The notes beneath the pieces were generated by a model. The model saw nothing but the letters and a program-made list of their open reading frames with translations. It had not been told where the DNA came from and searched no databases. Positions 17,731-27,308 of a stretch of 64,000 nucleotides of DNA are shown one piece after another. The DNA comes from Prevotella corporis DSM 18810 = JCM 8529. GTDB lineage: Bacteria > Bacteroidota > Bacteroidia > Bacteroidales > Bacteroidaceae. The stretch covers positions 1 to 64,000 of the forward strand of contig NZ_AUME01000008.1 of the NCBI RefSeq assembly GCF_000430525.1, given 5' to 3'. The position numbers were made by a program, and so were the translations under genes. Position 1 is the first letter of the stretch. Each line of letters begins with the position of its first letter.

Positions 17731-19122
17731 TTATTGCATATCATAAACCACCTGCATGAGCTTCTTGCCCAATGCGTCGGCCTCCTTCATCGACCCCGCC
17801 TCACTGTAAATGCGGATGATAGGCTCGGTGTTCGACTTGCGGAGGTGTACCCACGACGTCGGGAAATCAAGCTTTACGCCGTCGATGTCGGTCACCTGAA
17901 CATCGCTTTCCTGTCCGTAGAGTTCCTTAACCTTCGCCAATATCGCATCAACGTTGGTCTCTGGCGTCAGATCGATGCGGTTTTTGGCAATGAAATAGGA
18001 CGGATAGGTCTTTCGCAGTTCACTGGCCTTGAGTCCTTTCTGAGCCAACGAGCTGAGGAAGAGGACAATTCCGACGAGCGCATCACGCCCGTAGTGACTC
18101 TCCGGATAGATAACTCCACCGTTTCCCTCGCCTCCGATGACGGCATTGACCTCCTTCATCTTCGTCGTCACATTGACTTCGCCCACCGCCGATGCATAGT
18201 ATTTGCCTCCATGCTTCTCCGTCACGTCCCGCAGCGCACGGGTTGACGAAAGATTGCTCACGGTATTGCCCTTCACATGGTCGAGAATGTAATCAGCCAC
18301 ACTGACAAGAGTGTATTCTTCACCAAACATCACACCGTCCTCCTGAATGAACGCGAGGCGATCGACGTCTGGATCAACGACGATTCCAAGGTCGTAGCCG
18401 CCCTTTCGCATCTCTTCCATGATGCCGCTGAGGTTCTTTTCGATGGGTTCGGGGTTGTGGGCGAAATCGCCTGTTGGCTCACCGTAGAGTATTTTGTATT
18501 CTACGCCCAACTCGTCGAGCAACTTCGGCAGGATAACACCTCCCACTGAATTGATCGTATCGACGCAAACACGGAACTTCCGCTCTCTGATGGCAGTCAA
18601 ATCTGCCAGTTTCAATGCCTTGACAGCCTCGATATGCTTCTGATTATATGTGTTGTCCTCGGTGTATTGACCAAGTTTATCGACGTCAGCGTAGTTGAAA
18701 TCCTCGCGTTCGGCGATGTTCAGCACCTCCGCACCTTCGGAAGCGGTGAGAAATTCGCCCTCATGGTTGAGCAGTTTCAGCGCATTCCACTGGCGGGGGT
18801 TGTGCGATGCGGTGATGATGATTCCCCCATCAGCTCCCGACATGCGCACTGCGAGTTCCGTTGTAGGAGTGGTGGCGAGGCCGATGTTCACTACATCGGC
18901 GCCGATGCCCATCAACGTGCCGCAAACGATGTTCTTCACCATCTCGCCAGATATCCTTGCGTCGCGTCCTACCACAATTTTCAGCTTCTTATCTGGATGC
19001 TTGCTCGCGATGAAGGTGGCATAAGCCGACGTGAATTTTACAATGTCAAGCGGATTTAAGGTGTCTCCGGTGTGGCCTCCGATGGTCCCACGGATTCCTG
19101 AGATAGACTTAATTAGCGTCAT
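17731..19122 (-). CDS. glmM: Phosphoglucosamine mutase
   Basis: Converts glucosamine-6-phosphate to glucosamine-1-phosphate for UDP-GlcNAc and cell-wall synthesis. The active-site serine loop TASHNP has Ser106 (numbered from MTLIKSISGIRG), the metal loop is DPDVDR, the sugar-binding loop is GEGNGG, and the phosphate-binding tail is RKSNTEPIIRIYSE. An upstream in-frame ATG at 19158 would add 12 residues (MEAIKRYKENNT) with no counterpart in the family, so I take ATG 19122, giving 463 residues. Not in an obvious operon; two hairpins close it on the left. Confidence 0.93.
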   Translation of the reverse strand: MTLIKSISGIRGTIGGHTGDTLNPLDIVKFTSAYATFIASKHPDKKLKIVVGRDARISGEMVKNIVCGTLMGIGADVVNIGLATTPTTELAVRMSGADGGIIITASHNPRQWNALKLLNHEGEFLTASEGAEVLNIAEREDFNYADVDKLGQYTEDNTYNQKHIEAVKALKLADLTAIRERKFRVCVDTINSVGGVILPKLLDELGVEYKILYGEPTGDFAHNPEPIEKNLSGIMEEMRKGGYDLGIVVDPDVDRLAFIQEDGVMFGEEYTLVSVADYILDHVKGNTVSNLSSTRALRDVTEKHGGKYYASAVGEVNVTTKMKEVNAVIGGEGNGGVIYPESHYGRDALVGIVLFLSSLAQKGLKASELRKTYPSYFIAKNRIDLTPETNVDAILAKVKELYGQESDVQVTDIDGVKLDFPTSWVHLRKSNTEPIIRIYSEAGSMKEADALGKKLMQVVYDMQ

Positions 19123-19240
19123 AGTATTGTTTTCTTTATATCGTTTAATTGCTTCCACCCCGTCTTTCGTGGTCTGTCGTATTGCCGACGGTGAGCGAAA
19201 AGACCGTGATGTGTGAAGCGTTTGTTGTTCGTTGATAATG

Positions 19241-19314
19241 GATTATGCCTCTTTAGATTATCGAAAGGCAGCCCGTCAATAATTGATTATGCCTCTTTAG
19301 ACTATCGAAAGGCA
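19241..19314. repeat. Two-copy 30-bp direct repeat (period 44 bp)
   Basis: GATTATGCCTCTTTAGA and a following TATCGAAAGGCA occur at 19241-19270 and again at 19285-19314 with one difference. Each copy has TGCCT/AGGCA ends that can pair. It lies between the start of glmM and the end of the DUF4827 gene, so it may be a short duplication in the glmM leader. Confidence 0.7.
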
Positions 19315-19325
19315 AACTGTCAATG

Positions 19326-19375
19326 ATTGAAAAAAGGAATAAGAAACACTGATGATTTCCTATTCCTTCTTCAAT
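19326..19375 (-). terminator. Imperfect hairpin after the DUF4827 gene
   Basis: ATTGA/TCAAT, AGGAATA/TATTCCT and GAAA/TTTC pair in order between 19326 and 19375, immediately after the stop codon at 19380. A probable end for the leftward transcript. Confidence 0.55.
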
Positions 19376-19379
19376 TTTA

Positions 19380-20018
19380 TTATAGTCCGCGCCCGTAGGT
19401 GATGTCATAGAAGCACGGATAGACGTTTTGGCTGGCATTCTGCTGCCCCTGAGTTGACGGAACGATGAGCCTTACATGAGCCAGTGAGTCGGCGGCGCTT
19501 TTTATTCTGCCTATGTTGATGTAGGGCAAGGGGGCCAACCAGCCTGCTGGAACAGATGCACTCTTGTAGGACTGGTACATCACACTTGAGCCCTTGTCGA
19601 ACGAAGCTGTAAATGTCCCACTGGTATTGGTGACCGACATCTTGTCAACAACGCCACTCCAATAGAGCACTTTGTTACTGAGTTGGATGGAATCCTTGAA
19701 GATGCTGCGTTCGTCGAATCTGCAAAGCACTGTCGCTGTCTCACCTTTCTTTATTGTCTCGCCCACCCCTTTGTTCATGATTTGCATGTAAACGCCTGTG
19801 TTGGTGAACCTTACGAACTCGTTTTTGGACAGATTGGTGGTCTGTCCCTGCTTGTTGAATTGCTGTTCGGTGATGACTGTGATGCCGCGCTTTGTGATAA
19901 AGTCGTTGATGGCATTGCGTTCGCGTTCAAGCTGGTCAGCGTAGGTATCGTTTTTGTTGCATGAATACAGTGCCAGCACTCCGGCCAGAACCACGAGCAG
20001 TAAAGTGATCTTCTTCAT
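19380..20018 (-). CDS. DUF4827 lipoprotein (FKBP-like)
   Basis: This 212-residue protein has a type II signal peptide with lipobox LYSC (Cys20). The region INDFITKRGITVITEQQF followed by FVRFTNTGVYMQIMNKGVGETIKKGETATVLCRFDERSIF is typical of DUF4827, a Bacteroidales family with a fold close to FKBP-type peptidyl-prolyl isomerases. It is probably a periplasm-facing lipoprotein; isomerase activity is not shown for the family. A minus-strand -7 box TATCTTTG at 20079-20072 provides a promoter. Confidence 0.85.
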   Translation of the reverse strand: MKKITLLLVVLAGVLALYSCNKNDTYADQLERERNAINDFITKRGITVITEQQFNKQGQTTNLSKNEFVRFTNTGVYMQIMNKGVGETIKKGETATVLCRFDERSIFKDSIQLSNKVLYWSGVVDKMSVTNTSGTFTASFDKGSSVMYQSYKSASVPAGWLAPLPYINIGRIKSAADSLAHVRLIVPSTQGQQNASQNVYPCFYDITYGRGL

Positions 20019-20170
20019 TCTATAATGTGTTCGTTGTTGCTTACTTAATCGTTTCGTTGTCTATCATTGTGCAAAGATAAGAAAAGAAAATAAGACGGGG
20101 CAAGCAGAAGTCAGAAAATATATTAAAATACTTTATCCTTCCCCTTATCGGCGCTGTGCCTTTCGGGTTG

Positions 20171-21208
20171 CTATCGCAGCTCGTCCTTGAATGCCAGTAT
20201 GGCTTTGAGTGCTATTTGCTCTGCCTCCTTGATAGAACAGTGCAGCTTTCCGCCCGACGCATCTGCGTGTCCGCCCCCGTTAAAGAAGCGAACGGCCATG
20301 GGCTGGCAGTGGAATCCGTTGCCTGAGCGAAGGCTGACGAGCACGAGGTTGGGCTTTTCGGTGTCTTCGCGCAGCGAAATGCTCAGTTTCAGTCCTTTAA
20401 TTTGCTGTGGTATGTTGACGACGCCCTCCAGATCGCCCTTGATGAACTTGAAGCGTCTCATCTCTTCTTTTGTCACGGCAAAGTAAGCGGCATGGAGTTC
20501 CTCAACGACGTTGAGCTTGTTGTAGATGATATAGCCTCTCAGTTTGAGCGCATTGGTCGAATAGTTGTGATAAACTTTGTTGTAGATGTTGTCCTTGTCG
20601 ATGCGCTTGGCGAGCAGTTGGCTAATAATGAAATAGATTTCGGGGCGTGTTGAGTTGTAGGTGAAGCCTCCTGTGTCGGTCATCATGCCACAATAGATGC
20701 ATTGTGCGCAATCTTTTGCCATGTCATCGTAGCCTCCCAGCTGCCATATGAGCGAGAAAACGATTTCGGATGTGCTCGAAATCTCTGTGCGAGAGATGGT
20801 CAGCTCGTTGTTTCTGTCTGGGTCTATGTGATGGTCGATGAGCAGTCGCTTAGCCTTGCATTCCTCCAGCACAGGTCTCATGTCCTCGACTCTCATCATC
20901 TGGTTGAAGTCGAGGCAGCAGACGAGGTCGGCGGCATCGAAAGCGCGCTTCACTTCGGCAGGTCTCTTGTCGTAGCGCAGCACCTCATTGCTGCCCGGCA
21001 TCCACCTAAGGAAGTCTGGGAAGGCATCGGGGAGGCAGATTCTCACATCGTCCTTTCCCAGTTGTCTGAGATATGATTTCCATGCGAGCGTGGAACCGAG
21101 TGCGTCACCGTCAGGCGACTTGTGGGCACAGATGACGATGTGCCGTGCCTCGGCAAGCAGCGTGCGTAGTTTCTCTAATTCCTTATCGTCTAAGAGATTG
21201 ATGTTCAT
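20171..21208 (-). CDS. nrnA: DHH/DHHA1 phosphoesterase (NrnA type)
   Basis: The predicted role is hydrolysis of nano-RNA (short oligoribonucleotides) and/or 3'-phosphoadenosine 5'-phosphate. Motifs: ICAHKSPDGDALGST (motif I), LVCCLDFN (motif II), LLIDHHIDPD (the DHH motif) and the DHHA1 glycine-rich GGGHADASGGK near the C-terminus. All metal ligands are present. The frame is open to 21271, but that extension (MVFQQGTIHPQKERP) has no family counterpart; ATG 21208 gives MNINLLDDKELEKL and 345 residues. It is a single leftward gene just after the nucleotidyltransferase gene (142 bp gap). Confidence 0.92.
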   Translation of the reverse strand: MNINLLDDKELEKLRTLLAEARHIVICAHKSPDGDALGSTLAWKSYLRQLGKDDVRICLPDAFPDFLRWMPGSNEVLRYDKRPAEVKRAFDAADLVCCLDFNQMMRVEDMRPVLEECKAKRLLIDHHIDPDRNNELTISRTEISSTSEIVFSLIWQLGGYDDMAKDCAQCIYCGMMTDTGGFTYNSTRPEIYFIISQLLAKRIDKDNIYNKVYHNYSTNALKLRGYIIYNKLNVVEELHAAYFAVTKEEMRRFKFIKGDLEGVVNIPQQIKGLKLSISLREDTEKPNLVLVSLRSGNGFHCQPMAVRFFNGGGHADASGGKLHCSIKEAEQIALKAILAFKDELR

Positions 21209-21349
21209 TCTTTTGTTGTTGGTTATTGGTCGTTCTTTTTGTGGATGAATTGTTCCTTGTTGAAAAACCAACCGGAAAGGGAGTGTCCGTTTGGGTGGTT
21301 CTCCCTCTCACGGTTGGACGCATGAAAAAATTAAAAATGTTAGATTGTT

Positions 21350-22261
21350 TCAGAACAGTCTTGATGGATAGACACCCTCGTCAACCAGTCGTTTGATGCG
21401 TTCCACGACCCCTTCGCGGTCCTCTGGATAGGTGACGCCGAACCATGTGCTGGTGGTGTCGAGCACTTTCACGGTGGCTGTGCCGTCTGTGATGAGCTTG
21501 TTGACCATCATCGGGATGAAATATTCCGACTTCTTGTTCTCCATATTGCGTGGATCGGACAGGAATTCCTTGAAGTATTCCTCGCTGTAGTCAAGATAGT
21601 CGGGGGTGAAGCCCCACACGTTCATCGACACGGGGGTGTTGTCATCAACGGTCACCCATGAGCCGTTGTCGTCGAGATACTGTACTTTGCCGTCGCGACG
21701 CTCTATCTTCGTGCGCTCTACGACAGTGGTGAGGTTGCCTTCCTTGTTGGTCGAGCAGACGCCACGCGACACTGTGCCGTTCTCGCTCAACGTATTGCCC
21801 ACGCGGAAGCCCACCATGGCATAGTCGTTCTTGGCCCCTTCGGGCAGGTCGGCCAGGTATTTGCCGATGACCTTGAAGCAATCGCGGTTGTAGAAGTCGT
21901 CGCAGTTGATGACGCAGAAAGGTTCGTTGATGACATCCTTGGCCATCAGCACGGCATGGTTGGTTCCCCAGGGCTTCTCACGGCCCTCTGGCACTGTGAA
22001 CCCTTCGGGAAGGGCGTCGATGCCTTGGAAGACGAGTTCTGCCGGGATATGGCCTTCGTATTTGGAGAGCACCTTCTCACGGAACTGCTCTTCGAAATCC
22101 TTGCGTATTACGAACACTATTTTTCCGAATCCGGCCTGAATAGCGTCGTAGATGGAATAGTCCATGATGGTCTCGCCGTGAGGTCCTAAGCCGTCAAGCT
22201 GCTTGAGTCCGCCGTAACGGCTGCCCATTCCCGCAGCGAGCAATAACAATGTAGGTTTCAT
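21350..22261 (-). CDS. Sugar-phosphate nucleotidyltransferase family protein
   Basis: This 303-residue protein has the nucleotide-binding signature at the very start (LLLLAAGMGSRYGGLKQLDGLG, with G-x-G-x-R and Lys) and ends with a short tail, so it lacks the beta-helix of GlmU-like enzymes. Internal features INCDDFYNRDCF (metal-binding DD) and VSMNVWGFTPDYL fit NTP:sugar-1-phosphate transferases. The Bacteroidetes members are annotated only to family level and the sugar is unknown. A minus-strand -7 box TACCTTTG lies at 22320-22313. Confidence 0.85.
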   Translation of the reverse strand: MKPTLLLLAAGMGSRYGGLKQLDGLGPHGETIMDYSIYDAIQAGFGKIVFVIRKDFEEQFREKVLSKYEGHIPAELVFQGIDALPEGFTVPEGREKPWGTNHAVLMAKDVINEPFCVINCDDFYNRDCFKVIGKYLADLPEGAKNDYAMVGFRVGNTLSENGTVSRGVCSTNKEGNLTTVVERTKIERRDGKVQYLDDNGSWVTVDDNTPVSMNVWGFTPDYLDYSEEYFKEFLSDPRNMENKKSEYFIPMMVNKLITDGTATVKVLDTTSTWFGVTYPEDREGVVERIKRLVDEGVYPSRLF

Positions 22262-22457
22262 ATAGTGATGTTTTATACGTTTACCTCAGATAGATTATCT
22301 TCGTTTTCGTTGCAAAGGTAATAAAAAGATTTCAAAATTTATCGGCTATCGCCAACTTTATCCCAAATCGTTTTTCAACGATTGTCGCTCCCCCGTGGTG
22401 CGTCGATGTTACAGATGCTGGGCCGCCATTGTCAGGCATTTTCGCTTCCGCACGGCC

Positions 22458-22545
22458 GCAGCTTAGCTTTCGCATTGCAATAGGTGAGCTTTTGTCTTGT
22501 GATAGGTGAGCTTTTGCACGATGAAAGGTGAGCTTTTGCAAGGTG
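22458..22545. repeat. 22-bp palindromic repeat array, locus C (3 clear units and 1 degenerate)
   Basis: Units ATAGGTGAGC at 22480 and 22502 and AAAGGTGAGC at 22524 are 22 bp apart; a degenerate copy (GCAGCTTAGCTTTCGCA) stands on the same grid at 22458. All cores are GGTGAGC type in one orientation. The array lies about 120 bp after the 3' end of the M20 peptidase gene. The rest of the 406-bp gap holds only the nucleotidyltransferase promoter. Confidence 0.88.
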
Positions 22546-22667
22546 GTTTGCAACACACTGAAAAACAGATGTTTAGCTGATTGTTCCTCGATTCTCCACT
22601 TCTAACAACAATTTCGCCCCGTCCCACGCATGGGAAGGGGCGAAAACGTTGTACCGGCGACGGTCGG

Positions 22668-24029
22668 TTATTGCTTGTCGAACTCCAAATGGAAGTTGAT
22701 GACCGCCTCGATGCCGTTCCAGAACATGTCGAGTGGCATGTTCTCGTTGGGCGAATGGATGCTGTTCGACTCAAGGCCGAAGCCCATGAGGATGGTCTTC
22801 ACACCGAGAATCTTCTCGAAAGTGGCGATGATGGGGATGCTTCCGCCTCGGCGAACGGCCAGAGGGCGGCGTCCAAACACTTTCTCAAATCCCTTCTCGG
22901 CTGCTTTATAGGCTGGCAGGTCGATAGGACACACATAGCCTTGCCCACCGTGGAGAGACTCGATGTTCACCTTGACCGACTTGGGGGCCACCTTTCGGAA
23001 GTAGTCGGCCACGAGTTGGCCAATCTTCTCATGGTCCTGATGCGGCACAAGGCGGCACGACAGTTTGGCATAGGCCTTCGACGGGATGACGGTCTTTGAG
23101 CCCTCGCCCTGATATCCGCCCCAGATGCCACATACATCGAAGCTCGGACGGAAGCCGTTGCGTTCGATGGTGCTGTAGCCTTTCTCGCCGAAGAGTTCCT
23201 CGACGTCGAGCGACTTCTTGTAGGCCTCAAGGTTGAACGGTATCTCGGCTACCATCTTGCGCTCCTCTGCTGGCACTTCCTCCACGTCGTCATAGAAATG
23301 GGGAATCGTTATCTTGCCGTCTGCGTTCGTGACGTCAGCTATCATCCGGCAGAGCACATTAATGGGGTTCGCTACCGCACCACCGAAGTGGCCAGAGTGC
23401 AGGTCATGGTTCGGACCGGTCACCTCTATTTGCCAATAGGCCAGCCCACGCAGGCCGGTGGTCAGCGACGGCAAGTCCTTCGACAGCATACTCGTGTCGG
23501 AAACCAGTATCACGTCGCTCTTCAGCAACTCTTTGTGATCTGAACAGAATGCGCTCAGGCTGGGAGAGCCTACCTCCTCCTCGCCTTCGAGGATGAATTT
23601 GATGTTGTGTCTGAGCAAATCGTTCTTCGTCACATATTCAAAGGCCTTGGCCTGGATGAACGATTGTCCCTTGTCATCGTCGGCACCACGGGCCCAGATG
23701 TGACCGTCGCGCACCTCAGGCTCGAACGGCTCGCTCTTCCAAAGGTCGAATGGCTCGGCGGGCATTACGTCATAGTGTCCATATATGAGCACTGTCTTGG
23801 CTTTTGGGTCAACAATCTTCTCGCCATAGACCACCGGATTGCCATTGGTGGGCATCACCTCGGCCTTGTCAACACCAGCCATGAGCAGCAGTTCCTTCCA
23901 CCGCTCGGCGCAACGGATCATGTCTGCGCCATGCTTCTCTGGTTGGGCGCTCACACTGGGAATACGAATCAGGCTGAAAAGCTCATCAAGTATTCGCTCC
24001 TGATTGTCTTTTATATACTCTTTAATCAT
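22668..24029 (-). CDS. M20-family dipeptidase
   Basis: This 453-residue zinc hydrolase of the M20 (ArgE/DapE/CPG2) family is close to the broad-specificity dipeptidases. Metal and catalytic motifs: GHYDVMPA (first metal ligand His and following Asp), WARGADDDKGQ (bridging Asp), LEGEEEVGSPS (catalytic Glu-Glu), SDTSM, and the late HSPNENM His ligand. The lid domain lies between about 190 and 350. No signal peptide, so it is cytosolic. It likely completes digestion of imported dipeptides, in keeping with the Dcp-type peptidase at 9885-12032. Confidence 0.92.
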   Translation of the reverse strand: MIKEYIKDNQERILDELFSLIRIPSVSAQPEKHGADMIRCAERWKELLLMAGVDKAEVMPTNGNPVVYGEKIVDPKAKTVLIYGHYDVMPAEPFDLWKSEPFEPEVRDGHIWARGADDDKGQSFIQAKAFEYVTKNDLLRHNIKFILEGEEEVGSPSLSAFCSDHKELLKSDVILVSDTSMLSKDLPSLTTGLRGLAYWQIEVTGPNHDLHSGHFGGAVANPINVLCRMIADVTNADGKITIPHFYDDVEEVPAEERKMVAEIPFNLEAYKKSLDVEELFGEKGYSTIERNGFRPSFDVCGIWGGYQGEGSKTVIPSKAYAKLSCRLVPHQDHEKIGQLVADYFRKVAPKSVKVNIESLHGGQGYVCPIDLPAYKAAEKGFEKVFGRRPLAVRRGGSIPIIATFEKILGVKTILMGFGLESNSIHSPNENMPLDMFWNGIEAVINFHLEFDKQ

Positions 24030-24432
24030 AATGTTGGGTTTAAGGGTAAATCACTTATTGGTGCAAACTTACATAAATTTTGTATAAACCACGAATGAAT
24101 CACGACAAACGAGTCTATAAAAATCTTAAAAATCATTATCAATCCCATGTCCATCGCACCGTCGTCATGATGCCGAAAAGCCGTAAGCATATATCATTTT
24201 GCTATCATAAAACGAACAAAAGCATCAAAAAGCGATTGTCTGAGTAAAAAAAAGATGACTTTCTTTTGTATTAAAGAAAAATACATTACATTTGCATCCA
24301 GATACTAAATTTACACGAATTTAATCAAACAGACAGAAATTAAAAACCAATAACGATTAATTGCATGTGCCGTGTGCCATGTTTAAACACTATTACTAAT
24401 ATTCTTTACTCACAAAAAAATATCAAAACTTT
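24030..24432. other. 403-bp divergent gap with the promoter of the T9SS-tail protein
   Basis: Apart from the promoter at 24265-24294 the region is AT-rich and I see no small gene or clear hairpin. Confidence 0.6.
24265..24294 (+). promoter_or_regulatory. Promoter of the T9SS-tail protein gene
   Basis: TTTG (24265-24268) and TACATTTG (24287-24294) are 18 bp apart, a standard Bacteroidetes housekeeping promoter. Transcription would start near 24300 and leave a leader of about 130 nt. Confidence 0.7.
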
Positions 24433-26229
24433 ATGAAAAAACAATTTTTACACCTTTTCGTGTCGTGCCTGATGGGAACGACCGCTGTAGGAGGATTGTC
24501 TCTAATCCCACAAAACGTGATGGCACAGAGCACCGCTCCGTCGATGACCATTGAGAATGTGAGCTTCACACGTGCCGAAGGATACATCGGTGAGACCATC
24601 GAGATGAAGAAATTCCACATTCAAGTGGCCAACACCACCGTACCAGTGATTCTCGAAATCACAGGCTACGACAAGAAACAGTTCATGGTTACACCGACCA
24701 CCATTCCGGCAGGAACAAGCGACACAGAGATTACCGTGACCTACAAGCCAACAACCGTGAAGGCGCACAAGGCCAACCTCACCATAGACTGTACGGAACT
24801 GCCCGAAAAATACTCAATGGTGAAACTCGAAGGAATCGCCATCGACAAGAACAACCCTCCGATGGCAACCGTCACTCCCAACACACTCGAACAGTTTAAG
24901 TGCGAGGCCGCACAGACGACAGTGCAGGCAATACGCGTCCAAACCAAGAACATGGCAGAGAATACAAACATCCGTTTCGCACAGAACAAGGTGTTCAGAC
25001 TCAGCACAGCATCAGTATATAAGAACCTTTCGCAGAACGTCAACGTCACCTTCGCTCCGCTCACGGCAGGCGAATACAAGGACACCATCATCGTTTCGTC
25101 GTACGGAATGAAGACACAGCGCATCCCTATCAGCGGAATCGCTACACCAAAAACCACCGTCGAAAAGAAAGAGGGAGTGGAACTCAAGCTGAAAGAAGAC
25201 AATCCGCTGAAGGTCCTCAACGAAATGTTTGACAATGTGGAACGCAACAAGCCTATCAACATCGAGGGATGGACCAACGTCGCAGTGACGGGAACACGCG
25301 CATGGTGGGGCTACCAGTACCCAAGCACCGACATTACACCAGGAGAGAAGGTGGCTAAGGTGACACCATACGACAGTAAGGTGGAGTATGGCGATGAGAA
25401 AGAATGCGAAATGCTGCTCGTCACCCCACCGCTCGACTTCAAAAACTCTGACTCTAAGATGCTCACCATTCGCCTCCGTGGCGACTATCTCATGGATAAT
25501 CAGACCGATGAGTTCAAGGTTTATTACATGGATCTCAAGGACGGCGAAATCTTCAAGGGCGAAATGGGCGGATTTAAGATTCCTAACACGAAGGATGAGT
25601 CAGGAGACTGGAACGAATACCACGTCAACCTCGAAGGATTGGAGCTGAACGACGTGTTCTTTGTTGGCTTCGGGTTCAAGAGTATGAGAGGAATGTCGAA
25701 CTCGGCGACCTACTACATCGACGACATCTCTTACGGAAGAACCGATCTTCCGATGATTCTCATCCCCAATAACAACATCGCCTTCGCAGCAAAGCAGAGC
25801 GTCAACAACGTGACCGAGGACATCACAATCAACGCTAAGAACACAACCGAGCCACTGCAGCTCAAGGTGAGCGGACCAAACGCAAGCAAGTTCAAGCTCT
25901 CCACCAAGACATTGCCAAAAGAAGGCGGAACTATCAAGGTGTCATTCAAGTCTGACAAGATTGGCGTTCACCAAGCCTACATCAAGGTTTCGTCACGTGG
26001 CGCAGCCGATCAGTACATCGCACTGTCGGCAAACAACATGACAGCAGCTGGCATCGATGAGGTGAATGCCGACAAGAGCTTAGGCAAGGTTGCCGAAATA
26101 TTCGACATCAAGGGCCGGAAGGTGATGACTGGCTATGAGGTAAGCCTGTCTGACATCAGAACAAGACTCCAACCAGGCATCTATGTGGTAAGAACCAAAG
26201 ACGAAACAAAGAAAATTACCGTAAAATAA
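24433..26229 (+). CDS. Secreted multi-domain protein with a C-terminal T9SS-type sorting signal
   Basis: A 598-residue protein with a signal peptide (MKKQFLHLFVSCLMGTTAVGG, ending near AQS). Two HYDIN/ASPM-like Ig folds (about 40-130 and 140-240, each ending in a KLEGIAID or PISGIATP strand) are followed by a jelly-roll resembling choice-of-anchor J (about 270-440: WTNVAVTGTRAWWG, then YIDDISYGRT), a third Ig-like fold, and a C-terminal signal (IFDIKGRKVM, then LQPGIYVVRTKDETKKITVK). That last part matches the type A sorting domain recognised by the type IX secretion system, so the protein should reach the cell surface or medium. Ligand and role are unknown. Confidence 0.82.
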   Translation: MKKQFLHLFVSCLMGTTAVGGLSLIPQNVMAQSTAPSMTIENVSFTRAEGYIGETIEMKKFHIQVANTTVPVILEITGYDKKQFMVTPTTIPAGTSDTEITVTYKPTTVKAHKANLTIDCTELPEKYSMVKLEGIAIDKNNPPMATVTPNTLEQFKCEAAQTTVQAIRVQTKNMAENTNIRFAQNKVFRLSTASVYKNLSQNVNVTFAPLTAGEYKDTIIVSSYGMKTQRIPISGIATPKTTVEKKEGVELKLKEDNPLKVLNEMFDNVERNKPINIEGWTNVAVTGTRAWWGYQYPSTDITPGEKVAKVTPYDSKVEYGDEKECEMLLVTPPLDFKNSDSKMLTIRLRGDYLMDNQTDEFKVYYMDLKDGEIFKGEMGGFKIPNTKDESGDWNEYHVNLEGLELNDVFFVGFGFKSMRGMSNSATYYIDDISYGRTDLPMILIPNNNIAFAAKQSVNNVTEDITINAKNTTEPLQLKVSGPNASKFKLSTKTLPKEGGTIKVSFKSDKIGVHQAYIKVSSRGAADQYIALSANNMTAAGIDEVNADKSLGKVAEIFDIKGRKVMTGYEVSLSDIRTRLQPGIYVVRTKDETKKITVK

Positions 26230-26286
26230 GCTATGCTGAATAATTGCGGTAGGTGAACCTACTCATAGGTTTTCATGAAAAAAGAG

Positions 26287-26320
26287 TGGCTTGTTTATGT
26301 CGTAAAGCATGAACAAGCCA
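26287..26320 (+). terminator. Hairpin after the T9SS-tail protein gene
   Basis: TGGCTTGTT (26287-26295) pairs with AACAAGCCA (26312-26320), with further ATG/CAT pairing inside. It follows the stop codon by 58 bp and precedes a TTACTTTG stretch. Confidence 0.7.
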
Positions 26321-26516
26321 TTACTTTGAGACACTAAATTACATCCATTATACTTATAAAAACTTGCGATTTATTGTTTGCTATTTCCCTAAAAACTGGC
26401 CGATTGGGTAACCATAAAAGACCTTTAGGTCAGGTGAGACAAGGCGACCGCTGGCGGAAAGACAATGAACCATTAGCAATTCTTACAACAACAGAATAGC
26501 TATCAAGCTCAGACTG

Positions 26517-26561
26517 AATAGCGCCATCTGCAACATTCGGGATGTTACGGATGGCGCTATT
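26517..26561. terminator. Long hairpin between convergent genes, next to aat
   Basis: AATAGCGCCATC (26517-26528) pairs perfectly with GATGGCGCTATT (26550-26561), with a second AACAT/ATGTT stem inside. A T-rich tail follows on the right (TTTTACG) and an A/T-rich one on the left, so it likely ends the leftward aat operon. Confidence 0.75.
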
Positions 26562-26591
26562 TTACGTTTCGATGTTGATAGGTAAGCGTAT

Positions 26592-27251
26592 CTATATCAG
26601 ATACTTCATGTATTCGTCGTAAGAGATGTGGCTTCCGCCCATAGACTTCAGGTGTGGCGTCTCGAACTGGCAGTCGATGAGCCCTCCACCGTTATCTTCC
26701 ATGAACCTTGCCAAATGAATGAGCGCAAGTTTGGAGGCCGAAGGCACCAGCGAGAACATGCTCTCACCGAAGAAATTGCGGCCAATCGTCACGCCATACA
26801 GACCTCCGACGAGCTTTCCGCTCTTGTCACGCACCTCGACACTTGCCGCAAAACCTTGCTCGTGCAGACACTTGTAGGCTTCAATCATGTCCTCTCCCAG
26901 CCAAGCGCCGACCTCATGGTAGCGCAATCGTGAGCAATTGGATATGACACCGTCGAAATCATCGTTGAATCCCACAGTATAGAGTTCCTTGTTCATCAGC
27001 GTTCGCATGCTGTGCGATACATGAATCTTGTCGGGGAAGATGACGAATCGGTCCATCGGACACCACCAGAGAATGTCATTCCATCGCCGAAAGTCGAACC
27101 AAGGGAAAATACCGTAGCTGTAAGCCAGCAGCAATCGGTCGATGCTCAGGTCGCCACCGATGGCGAAAAGTCCGTCATCCTCGCCCAAATGCGGGTCGGG
27201 GAATCCCAGAACGTCAGGATCGAGTTTGACAATCATGGCATTTTCCTCCAT
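26592..27251 (-). CDS. aat: Leucyl/phenylalanyl-tRNA--protein transferase
   Basis: Transfers Leu or Phe from aminoacyl-tRNA to the N-terminus of proteins that start with Arg or Lys, making them N-degron substrates of ClpS-ClpAP. The 219-residue product has the family hallmarks: FPDPHLGEDDGLFAIGGDLS, LLLAYSYGIFPWF, WWCPMDRFV, GAWLGEDMIEAY, GGLYGVTIGRNFFGESMFS and the late HLKSMGG. It is the last gene of the clpS-clpA-aat operon, 57 bp after clpA. Confidence 0.96.
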   Translation of the reverse strand: MEENAMIVKLDPDVLGFPDPHLGEDDGLFAIGGDLSIDRLLLAYSYGIFPWFDFRRWNDILWWCPMDRFVIFPDKIHVSHSMRTLMNKELYTVGFNDDFDGVISNCSRLRYHEVGAWLGEDMIEAYKCLHEQGFAASVEVRDKSGKLVGGLYGVTIGRNFFGESMFSLVPSASKLALIHLARFMEDNGGGLIDCQFETPHLKSMGGSHISYDEYMKYLI

Positions 27252-27308
27252 TCCATCGACGAAAGCGAGACCGTTCGGGCAGATGTCATCAAACGTTTTC
27301 TCTCCATT

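Noticed and set aside
26235..26330. A ninth 22-bp repeat locus (GTAGGTGAACCTAC near 26250)
   Set aside because: Only one palindrome, no AAAG boxes on a 22-bp grid; better explained by the terminator hairpins of this gap.
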